DNA from: Caldilineales bacterium
GTDB taxonomy: Bacteria; Chloroflexota; Anaerolineae; J102
Assembly: GCA_019695115.1 (NCBI GenBank)
Contig: JAIBAP010000007.1
Coordinates: forward strand, 112,793-151,604
Direction: 5' to 3'
Length of the DNA: 38,812 nucleotides
The translations under genes and the position numbers were made by a program. Positions 24,580 through 30,798 of this stretch are shown piece by piece. Position 1 is the stretch's first letter; each line of letters begins with the position of its first letter. The notes under the pieces are model-generated. The model was not told the DNA's origin and ran no database searches. It worked only from the letters and a program-made list of their open reading frames with translations.

Positions 24580-25825
24580 ACTCCTTCCGCATCCACACCC
24601 TCACCCCCTCCGGCTGCAAGGTGTCCTGGATCGTCCGCTCCAGCTCGGCCAGCAGCGCATTCATGTCGGTTTCGTCGCGGGCGGTGCGGGCGAACTGCGC
24701 CACCACCTGCCGGGCATCGTACTTCTTGCGGTAGAAACGGCGGTCGATGCCGTCCTGGATGCGGCGGCGCAGGGGGGCGAAGAGGGCGGCGATGAGCAGG
24801 GTAGAGACGACGAGGACGAGGGGGGACTGCTGGCCGGTGAAGTTCGAGAACAACCTTTGGAGAAGGAAGACGCTGCCGAAGTAGATGATGGTGAGCAGGG
24901 CGGTGATGACGGTGTATTGCAGCGTCTTGCGGATGATGATGTCGATGTCCCACAGGCGGTAGCGCAGGATGCCGATGGCAAGCGCGATGAACAACGGCAA
25001 CCACAACAGAAGGTAGCTGATGTCGTGCAAAAAGCCATCCCGGCCCGTGGCATCAAGGAACGCAGACACGAATGACACGGCGATAATCAGCGCTAATGCA
25101 AACACAAACCACTTGGTCTGCTGCCGTTCGATAGGGGTGGAGACGCGGCGATAGCGATACACCTGGCAAGCCAGGATGACCAAGAAGTTCAGCATCACCG
25201 GCCAGATGAAGGCAGGCGTCCCCCAGTTTGGCAGGTTGAGCTGGGTGGCAAGGTCGGGCGCGACATAAGCAAAAACCGTGCCGACCTGGACGAAAGCATG
25301 GTAGATGACCAACGCCCCCACTACCCAGGCGGCGCGCCGCGGCACGGCCTTGCCATTGGGAAATAGAAAGAAGAAGAGTAGCACCAGGAACCAATAAAGG
25401 GCGTTGGCGCCGAATAGCGTGAGCGACATGTACCCGGCTATCTGTGTCTGTTCGGCCAGGACATACTCCCCCAAGAACACAATGATGAAGGCGGTATACC
25501 AGGCGAACCACTGCCAGCGCGCCCGCCAGATAATCAGAGCCGCCACGACCAGGGGCGCCAAGCCCATCAGCCCATTGATGATGTTGCGATAGGCTGCGTA
25601 TTGGCTCAGCGATAAGCCGCGCACAGCAGCCATCTGCGCCACCAACTCGTTGCTGTATTGCACTTGCCCGTTGTAGACCACCGGCTCGACTGTCTGCGTT
25701 GTGACGCGGTGGAAGTACATGGGAATGCTGACATAGCCGACGACCAGATAGACCACCTGGATCGCCAGCAGGAGGGCGAAGAAGATGGTGAGCAGTCGAT
25801 TGAACCGTGAAGACTGGTCGCTCAT
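24578..25825 (-). CDS. Multi-pass membrane protein (sensor-like), copy C
   Basis: 415 residues, about nine hydrophobic segments. It starts MSDQSSRFNRLLTIFFALLL; a periplasmic loop (about residues 35-70) precedes further helices. The constant C-terminal part runs from ILRYRLWDIDIIIRKTLQYT to the tail [20 protein letters not shown]. This is the intact parent of the deleted copy B. No catalytic domain follows, so it is a stand-alone sensor-like protein. It is divergent from vapBC (87-bp shared upstream region) and convergent with the other vapBC. The last codons run into palindrome III. Whether it talks to the divergent toxin system is unknown. Confidence 0.82.
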   Translation of the reverse strand: MSDQSSRFNRLLTIFFALLLAIQVVYLVVGYVSIPMYFHRVTTQTVEPVVYNGQVQYSNELVAQMAAVRGLSLSQYAAYRNIINGLMGLAPLVVAALIIWRARWQWFAWYTAFIIVFLGEYVLAEQTQIAGYMSLTLFGANALYWFLVLLFFFLFPNGKAVPRRAAWVVGALVIYHAFVQVGTVFAYVAPDLATQLNLPNWGTPAFIWPVMLNFLVILACQVYRYRRVSTPIERQQTKWFVFALALIIAVSFVSAFLDATGRDGFLHDISYLLLWLPLFIALAIGILRYRLWDIDIIIRKTLQYTVITALLTIIYFGSVFLLQRLFSNFTGQQSPLVLVVSTLLIAALFAPLRRRIQDGIDRRFYRKKYDARQVVAQFARTARDETDMNALLAELERTIQDTLQPEGVRVWMRKE

Positions 25826-25852
25826 GGTTTTGCGCCTTGCGAAAGAGTGTGT

Positions 25853-25881
25853 TTGCGCACCGATAGTGTATCGACTAGAAT
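25853..25881 (+). promoter_or_regulatory. vapBC promoter (right copy)
   Basis: Identical to 23853-23881: TTGCGC, 17 bases containing CGATAGTGTATCG, TAGAAT. Confidence 0.6.
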
Positions 25882-25912
25882 GATGGGCCAGTTGGACACA
25901 CGGAGGTATGCA

Positions 25913-26161
25913 ATGACCCTTGTAGCGAGAAGCACTCGAGACGACACGATCTTTCTGCCCGAAACACTGTTGACCCTGCTCAAACTACGAGAGGGAGATG
26001 CTGTCAAAGCCATTGTCAAAGGCCAAACTCTACGTGTGGCGCGGCTTGAAGCCTTTTTGAGTCTGCGGGGTGCATTGGCCGACGACGAAGCCTTCGACCA
26101 GGCGATGGATGAATTGGAGCAGGGATGGAACGCATGGGCGAGCTTTCCCGCCTCTGTATAG
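25913..26161 (+). CDS. vapB: VapB-type antitoxin (right copy)
   Basis: 82 residues, identical in protein and, by eye, in DNA to 23913-24161. It has the same AbrB-like N-terminus and acidic tail and the same 37-base overlap with vapC. It is divergent from the intact membrane-protein copy C, whereas the left copy faces the broken copy B. Confidence 0.82.
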   Translation: MTLVARSTRDDTIFLPETLLTLLKLREGDAVKAIVKGQTLRVARLEAFLSLRGALADDEAFDQAMDELEQGWNAWASFPASV

Positions 26162-26541
26162 ACACCGGCCCCTTGATCGCTTTTCTGAAAGGCCGCGACC
26201 CGGGTGCGACAGCAGTTGAGCGCGCTGTACAGAAGCTGGATTGTTTTGTCACCACTATCACGGCGTACGAGTTGCTCTTCGGGGTCGCGCGGACACGCCG
26301 TCAAATCGGCGAGGAGGCGCTGCTGGGAACAATGCAATCGGCGCCGCTGGACATTACGGCTGCCCGGCGTGCAGCGCAGATCCATGATGAGTTGATTCGC
26401 CATAACCAGGATATTGGGATCAAAGATGTGTTGATTGCTGCGATTTGTCTGGAACATCGGTTGCCACTGTTAACGATGAACCAACGGCATTTTGGACGTG
26501 TACCAGGCTTGGTGGTGGTGACGCCGGCTGAGTTCGTGTGA
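26125..26541 (+). CDS. vapC: VapC PIN-domain toxin (right copy)
   Basis: 138 residues, identical to 24125-24541. All PIN acidic residues are kept. Because both toxin and antitoxin are duplicated without change, loss of either locus would be buffered by the other, and the duplication is probably recent. Confidence 0.88.
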   Translation: MERMGELSRLCIDTGPLIAFLKGRDPGATAVERAVQKLDCFVTTITAYELLFGVARTRRQIGEEALLGTMQSAPLDITAARRAAQIHDELIRHNQDIGIKDVLIAAICLEHRLPLLTMNQRHFGRVPGLVVVTPAEFV

Positions 26542-26543
26542 TC

Positions 26544-26579
26544 GAGAGATGCCAACTTTTCGGAAAGTTGGCATCTCTC
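26544..26579. repeat. Palindrome family III, copy 7
   Basis: Identical to copy 6; perfect 16-bp arms, loop TCGG, between the convergent vapC and membrane-protein copy D. Confidence 0.9.
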
Positions 26580-27846
26580 ACTCCTTGCGCATCCACACCC
26601 TCACTCCCTCTGGCTGCAACGTCTCCTGGATCGTCCGTTCCAACTCGGCGATGAGGGCGTCCATGTCGGTCTCGTCGCGGGCGGTGCGGGCGAACTGGGC
26701 CACCACTTGCCGGGCGTCATACCTCTGGCGGTAGAAGCGCCGGTCGATGCCATCCTGGATGCGGCGGCGCAGGGGGGCAAATAGGGCGGCGATGAGCAGG
26801 GTGGAGACGACGAGGATGAGCGGCGACTGCTGGCCGGTGAAGTTCGAGAACAACCGTTGGAGGAAGAAGACGCTGCCGAAGTAGATGATGGAGAGCAGGG
26901 CAGTGATGACGGTGTATTGCAGCGTCTTGCGGATGATGATGTCGATGTCGAAAAGGCGGTAACGTAGGATGGCGACCCCGATCGCGGCGAAGACCAGGGC
27001 AAAGGAGAGGCGAAAGATGGACAAATGGATCATCGCCACAATCAGATCTGGGCCGAGTCGTTCAGGGTTGGGTGGCCGAAAGGCAAAGGGGAAGACAACG
27101 ACGCCAATGACGATGAGGATCAAAGCCAGGGTGAACACCACCCACTTGATTTGCTGCCGTTGGGCGGTATCGGCGCGCCAGAAGTAGCGATAGATCTGAC
27201 TGCCGATGGCTGAAAACACCAGGCCAGTGGAAAGCCAGGTGATCAACGGCGACCCGGCCAGCCCTGTGCCTCGAGCGAGGTGCGCGACCACCTCCATCAC
27301 GATCAGGGTGCCCCACAACCCGGCCAGCCAGCGCGCCCATCCCGGTACAACCCGCCCATCGGGGAAGAAGTAAAAGGTGATGAAAAAGAGTTGCCAGCCT
27401 ATGCCGCCGAGAATGTCGTCCACCACCGCCAGCGCCGGAGCCAGTTCGACGATCGGTGCAAATGTCTCGCCCAGCCCGCCGATGCTGGCGCAAACGAAAG
27501 CCACGTAGACCCTGAACCAGTTCGTCGCCCCACGCCAGAGCAAGAGGAAGAGCACCAGATAGGCGACGGGCAGCGTGAAGAGGCCGGTGGCTAGTTGCAC
27601 CCAGGCCATGGTGGTGGCTGGCCACCCCAATTCGGCCAGCGCGGCTGCTGCTTGTACGGCAGTCCAACTGCTATTGGGTGCATTGATGGCATCCACATTC
27701 AGGTGCGTCTGCGCGTAATGGGGATACAGAGCCAGGCCAACCACGACGCGCGCGAACATCACCAGGGCATAGACCAGCACCAGCCAGCGGGCCAGTCGCA
27801 GCCACGGGCTTTGAAGCGGGGCGTCGGTTAGAGGATAAGCGTTCAT
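26578..27846 (-). CDS. Multi-pass membrane protein (sensor-like), copy D
   Basis: 422 residues from ATG 27846 (MNAYPLTDAPLQSPW); the frame is open upstream but runs over the divergent promoter. About nine hydrophobic segments. The N-terminal two thirds (VVVGLALYPHYAQTHLNVD, FFPDGRVVPGWARWL) differ from copies A and C; the C-terminal ~120 residues (ILRYRLFDIDIIIRKTLQYT to [12 protein letters not shown]) are nearly the same. It is divergent from a MazF-like pair, with 84-90 bp between starts, and convergent with vapBC across palindrome III. Possible sensor; no enzymatic domain. Confidence 0.82.
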   Translation of the reverse strand: MNAYPLTDAPLQSPWLRLARWLVLVYALVMFARVVVGLALYPHYAQTHLNVDAINAPNSSWTAVQAAAALAELGWPATTMAWVQLATGLFTLPVAYLVLFLLLWRGATNWFRVYVAFVCASIGGLGETFAPIVELAPALAVVDDILGGIGWQLFFITFYFFPDGRVVPGWARWLAGLWGTLIVMEVVAHLARGTGLAGSPLITWLSTGLVFSAIGSQIYRYFWRADTAQRQQIKWVVFTLALILIVIGVVVFPFAFRPPNPERLGPDLIVAMIHLSIFRLSFALVFAAIGVAILRYRLFDIDIIIRKTLQYTVITALLSIIYFGSVFFLQRLFSNFTGQQSPLILVVSTLLIAALFAPLRRRIQDGIDRRFYRQRYDARQVVAQFARTARDETDMDALIAELERTIQETLQPEGVRVWMRKE

Positions 27847-27900
27847 GTTTATCGCTTCGGCATGGGACGATAGGCGCAGACGGGACGGGCGCAGGGTGGT

Positions 27901-27929
27901 TTGCCAACCGTCGCCGCGGGCGCTAGAAT
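27901..27929 (+). promoter_or_regulatory. Promoter of the MazF-like pair, probably leaderless
   Basis: TTGCCA (27901-27906), 17 bases, TAGAAT (27924-27929). The expected transcription start coincides with the ATG at 27937; no ribosome binding site is visible. Confidence 0.6.
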
Positions 27930-27936
27930 AATGCCT

Positions 27937-28155
27937 ATGGACACACTCCTGACGACGGTTCCTGCTCACTTCGATGGATTTCAAATCAAGCTTGACGTTC
28001 CGGTGAAGCTGGCAACAAATGTGCGCCTGCTGATAACCATCCTCGATCAGCCTGACGCCCATCTTGCCCTGGTGCAAGCAGCCATGAAAGCCGCCGAACC
28101 GGCCTTTGGCCGCGTTTGGGATAACGACGAAGATGCTGTCTATGATGATTTATAG
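27937..28155 (+). CDS. Putative antitoxin of a MazF-like pair
   Basis: 72 residues from ATG 27937, chosen because the -10 box TAGAAT ends 7 bases upstream, giving a leaderless mRNA; ATG 27931 is the alternative. MDTLLTTVPAHFDGFQIKLD then VKLATNVRLLITIL suggests a small beta-rich AbrB-like N-terminus, followed by the acidic tail RVWDNDEDAVYDDL expected of a toxin-binding antitoxin. It overlaps the MazF-like gene. The assignment rests on size, acidic tail and position. Confidence 0.65.
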   Translation: MDTLLTTVPAHFDGFQIKLDVPVKLATNVRLLITILDQPDAHLALVQAAMKAAEPAFGRVWDNDEDAVYDDL

Positions 28156-28480
28156 ACAAGGGGACATCCTGTTGGTTCCGTTCCCGTTCACCGATCAAAG
28201 CGGGATCAAGCAGCGCCCTGCGGTTGTGCTTAGCGGCGTCGAGTACAATCGAGAGCATCCCGACATTATCCTGGCTCCTCTTTCCAGTCAGATTGCAGCA
28301 CGGCCAGACGAAACGGCAATCGCGGATTGGCGCAGCGCCGGCTTGCTCAAGCCGAGTGTGGTGAAGCCTGTGCTCTCTTCGTTCGATACCAGTTTGGTGA
28401 GGAAGAAGTTGGGCACACTCGCGCCAAATGATCTGAACACAGTGCGAAAGTTGTTCAGCCGGATTTTCGAGTTGGACTAA
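28142..28480 (+). CDS. MazF/PemK-type mRNA interferase
   Basis: 112 residues; start ATG 28142 or 28145 within the end of the antitoxin gene. YRQGDILLVPFPFTDQSG followed by KQRPAVVLS is the MazF/PemK signature, including the conserved Arg-Pro loop. VVKPVLSSFDTSLVRKKLG matches the second conserved block. It should cleave mRNA at short sequences and is held in check by the antitoxin. It is followed by a degenerate palindrome III and, convergent, membrane-protein copy E. Confidence 0.85.
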   Translation: MMIYRQGDILLVPFPFTDQSGIKQRPAVVLSGVEYNREHPDIILAPLSSQIAARPDETAIADWRSAGLLKPSVVKPVLSSFDTSLVRKKLGTLAPNDLNTVRKLFSRIFELD

Positions 28481-28555
28481 TGTGCTCGCAAACATTCTTG
28501 GGGCGACTGTGATCTGCGCGGCGCTGCATCGGGCAGGAGGTGCAGACGCTGGTGG

Positions 28556-28592
28556 GCCAAAGATGCGATCTGTCGGAAAGCTGGCATCTCTC
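28556..28592. repeat. Palindrome family III, copy 8 (degenerate)
   Basis: The right arm (GGAAAGCTGGCATCTCTC) is nearly intact but the left arm (AAAGATGCGATCTGTC) has lost the GCCAACTTT core, so the hairpin is weak. It still sits at the 3' end of membrane-protein copy E. Confidence 0.6.
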
Positions 28593-29870
28593 ACTCCTTG
28601 CGCATCCACACCCTCACTCCCTCCGGCTGCAACGTCTCCTGGATCGTCCGCTCCAACTCGGCAATGAGGGCGTCCATGTCGGTCTCATCACGAGCCGTGC
28701 GGGCGAACTGCGCCACCACCTGCCGGGCATCGTACTTCTTGTCCTGAACGAAGTGAAGGATCGGAAGCGCCGGTCGATGCCATCCTGGATGCGGCGGCGC
28801 AGGGGCGCAAACAAGGCGGCGATGAGCAGGGTGGAGACGACGAGGATGAGCGGCGATTGCTGGCCGGTGAAGTTCGAGAACAACCTTTGGAGGAGGAAGA
28901 CGCTGCCGAAGTAGATAATGCTGAGCAGGGCGGTGACGGCGGTGTATTGCAGCGTCTTGCGGATGATGATGTCGATGTCGAAAAGGCGGTAGCGCAGGAT
29001 GGAATAGGCGATGATGATCGGTGGGAACAAACCAATCAGGCCGATGAAAGCGCCGGCGATAGCTTGCAGGGCCGGCGGCACAGCGGACCGCTCCGGGTAG
29101 ACCGATGTCAGCAGCACGTAGAACACAAGATAAGGCGTAAGAACGATCGCTGACCAAAACGCAAACGCCTTGATCTGCTGGCGCTGTACGGCGCTGGCGC
29201 GGCGATAGCGCAGCAGGGGCGATAGGAACACGCCGATGATCAGAGGGGGCATGAGCACGGTAAAGATAGTGCCCAGGATCTGAGCGATAGCCTGCGATCC
29301 AGGGATGAAGAACGGATTGGTAGGCTCGCCTGTAAATGGAAGCTGGGGCGTCAACGTCAATTGGACAAAGCTAAACAGCAACGCAAAGACCATGATCGCC
29401 GGCAAAACCGGGCTCAGCCAACGCGGGTAGGCGTGGCCGTCGGGAAAGTAGAATGGCGCAAAGATCAGCGCCATCCACCAGGCGGCGCCCGGCAGCGAGA
29501 CGAGCAGCAAGAGAAGAGGGTGGATGGCGACCGAGACGCCGAAGGCTGCAAGCCCGCCTGCCCATACCAATAGGAGCAGTCCGACCAGGTTCTGCCGCTG
29601 CCTCTTGAGAATCAGATAGCCGAGAAACGCAACGACAGGCGCCCCGACAAACAGGGCGAAGCCGCGAAAAAGCGGATGGCCGTTGAAGGCGTTGTACGGG
29701 CTGAGCGCCAACGGATGCCTGATCCAATCGACCAGCGCCACGGCCCAAACGAAAACGCTGTGCGCAGCCAGCAACCACAAGAGGGCGCGAAAGAATGCCT
29801 CAGAGCCGCGCACAAGCGGCGTCATGGTTGATGGGTCAGGTTCTCGTTCGAGTTTGGGCGAAGTTGTCAT
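28591..29870 (-). pseudogene. Membrane-protein family, copy E (frameshifted)
   Basis: From ATG 29870 the frame encodes an intact membrane region (MTTSPKLEREPDPSTMTPLV, about nine helices) and the constant part as far as RRIQDGIDRRF. There the short element at 28738-28763 replaces nine bases (net +17) and the frame shifts; the original frame would end after 28614 with a garbled tail. The true tail ([20 protein letters not shown] to [12 protein letters not shown]) is preserved in another frame, ending at 28591. Its N-terminal half is a fourth distinct type. A truncated membrane protein could still be made. There is no divergent toxin pair; a triple-heptamer site lies upstream. Confidence 0.8.
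28738..28763 (-). repeat. Frameshifting short element in copy E
   Basis: Same 26 bases (CTTGTCCTGAACGAAGTGAA + GGATCG) and same insertion point as 23324-23349 in copy B. It was probably inserted once and spread by gene conversion of the shared 3' segment. Confidence 0.75.
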
Positions 29871-29925
29871 GGATTGGCAAAGGTCCGCATCGACGATCTG
29901 GGGCGCACTGTGTCAGTCGCCCTAT

Positions 29926-29970
29926 GCAATAGCATCCAACCGTCCTGAAAACGTTACGAAATGCGTTACG
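29926..29970 (-). promoter_or_regulatory. Triple-heptamer operator, site 3
   Basis: CGTCCTG (29941-29947), CGTTACG (29952-29958), CGTTACG (29964-29970), with the same 11/12-bp spacing as sites 1, 2 and 4. Toward the membrane-protein copy E the -10 box is less clear (TATTGC at 29931-29926 at the 9-base distance, or TGCTAT three bases earlier). Palindrome III starts 8 bases away on the other side. Confidence 0.55.
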
Positions 29971-29977
29971 AAGGTCC

Positions 29978-30010
29978 ATAGATGCCAACTTTCCAAAAGT
30001 TGGCATCTAT
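29978..30010. repeat. Palindrome family III, copy 9 (with compensatory change)
   Basis: 15-bp perfect arms ATAGATGCCAACTTT with loop CCA. The outer arm differs from the family (ATAG instead of AGAG) on both sides, so pairing is kept. Confidence 0.8.
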
Positions 30011-30015
30011 CATCT

Positions 30016-30134
30016 TCATCGCTGCCTGCTCGGCGGCAGGCTGCTGAGATCGGCGAACATCGCTTTCGGCATGATCTCACCATCCGACCCATCAGCAAAA
30101 TGAACCGGCGTGAGCTTCGGCCCGCAAAACATCT
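30016..30134 (-). pseudogene. Remnant of a second cytochrome c gene
   Basis: The complement reads GPKLTPVHFADGSDGEIM fused to AMFADLSSLPPSRQR and stop. These correspond to APNLTPAHFASWSDGEII and AMFAYLSTLPPSGQ of the di-heme cytochrome at 17182-18150; the ~180 residues in between, including the second CxxCH, are deleted. The palindrome plus 3'-end arrangement is the same at both loci, so a larger block (palindrome and cytochrome gene) was duplicated and this copy decayed. Confidence 0.7.
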
Positions 30135-30575
30135 CTACCCCTTCCCCTCCTGCCACCCCAACACCAGCCCATAGAGCAGGTGAGCGGCCAGGAGCAGCGG
30201 GGCGGAAATCTCCAACATTGGTGAAGCCGCGCCGCGCAACAGGACTTGCGCAACCAGATACAGGATCAGCCCGTAACCCAAACCCAGCAGCCAGGCCGGC
30301 CCCGGCGCCCGCCCGCGCAGCGCGTTCAGCAGCACACCGCCCGCGGCCCCGTACACCGCCGAGATGGCCAAATGGCTGAACGCGCCGGCGATGGGCGTGA
30401 CCTGCCCTGCCCCAAAGCGCGACAACAGTTCCGCGGGGCCGACGCCCCCCACCAGACCGGCGGCCACCAGAAAGATGCCCATCGCCACCCCCGCCACCAG
30501 ACCCGCGATCAGCCCGCGGGCGGCGGCATCGCCGGCGCTTGTCCTCGCCTTGTTGGATGTGGTTGTGGTGGTCAT
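30135..30575 (-). CDS. Small four-helix membrane protein
   Basis: 146 residues from ATG 30575 with AAGGAG 7 bases upstream. After a short polar N-terminus (MTTTTTSNKARTSAGDAAAR) there are four hydrophobic Gly/Ala-rich segments (for example GLIAGLVAGVAMGIFLVAAG and ISAVYGAAGGVLLNAL). No family is recognised with confidence; it resembles uncharacterised small membrane proteins of the same phylum. The promoter region holds palindrome I and, further up, triple-heptamer site 4, which it shares with the divergent AfsR-like regulator. It is followed directly by the cytochrome remnant. Confidence 0.65.
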   Translation of the reverse strand: MTTTTTSNKARTSAGDAAARGLIAGLVAGVAMGIFLVAAGLVGGVGPAELLSRFGAGQVTPIAGAFSHLAISAVYGAAGGVLLNALRGRAPGPAWLLGLGYGLILYLVAQVLLRGAASPMLEISAPLLLAAHLLYGLVLGWQEGKG

Positions 30576-30603
30576 AGATAGCTCCTTGCGTAGAGATGTT
30601 GGA

Positions 30604-30634
30604 GGTGCGACGCACTTTGAAGGTGCGTCGCACC
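30604..30634. repeat. Palindrome family I, copy 2
   Basis: GGTGCGACGCACT / AGGTGCGTCGCACC arms, one mismatch from perfect. It lies in the 5' leader of the small membrane protein and matches 7597-7627. Confidence 0.75.
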
Positions 30635-30654
30635 TGGACTGAATTCTTGCGCCT

Positions 30655-30699
30655 ATCATCCCCCATCATCGTTCCGAAACCGTTACGAAAATCGTTACG
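30655..30699 (-). promoter_or_regulatory. Triple-heptamer operator, site 4
   Basis: CGTTCCG (30670-30676), CGTTACG (30681-30687), CGTTACG (30693-30699). Nine bases beyond the innermost heptamer on the minus strand is GATGAT (30660-30655). The site lies 100 bp upstream of the divergent AfsR-like regulator gene, so autoregulation is possible. Confidence 0.55.
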
Positions 30700-30798
30700 A
30701 AACCCTCGCCACGGCCTCTTTCGTCACTTTTCTCGGCCTGATTTACAATGGCCTCCTGCACGTAGCCCCACCGCACGAGCGATCTTCCACCGGAACCC

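Larger units (their letters stand above)
23652..24586. repeat. Tandem duplication, left copy
   Basis: About 935 bp are repeated at 25652-26586, an offset of exactly 2000. The block spans the 5' end of a membrane-protein gene, the divergent promoter region, VapB, VapC, palindrome III and the last bases of the next membrane-protein gene. By eye the only differences are at 23772, 23784 and 23796, all in the membrane-protein part. Confidence 0.9.
25652..26586. repeat. Tandem duplication, right copy
   Basis: Counterpart of 23652-24586. Beyond both ends the sequences diverge: on the left copy C keeps the 636 bp lost in copy B; on the right copy C and copy D have different 3' third-position changes. 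Confidence 0.9.

Noticed and set aside
23652-26586. Assembly error producing the 2000-bp repeat
   Set aside because: Three base differences, the 636-bp deletion and several insertions distinguish the copies, although reads should confirm it.
12737-30010. Integron with attC sites
   Set aside because: The palindromes are about 34-37 bp with continuous arms and lack attC core sites; genes in the cassettes are divergent and no integrase is seen.
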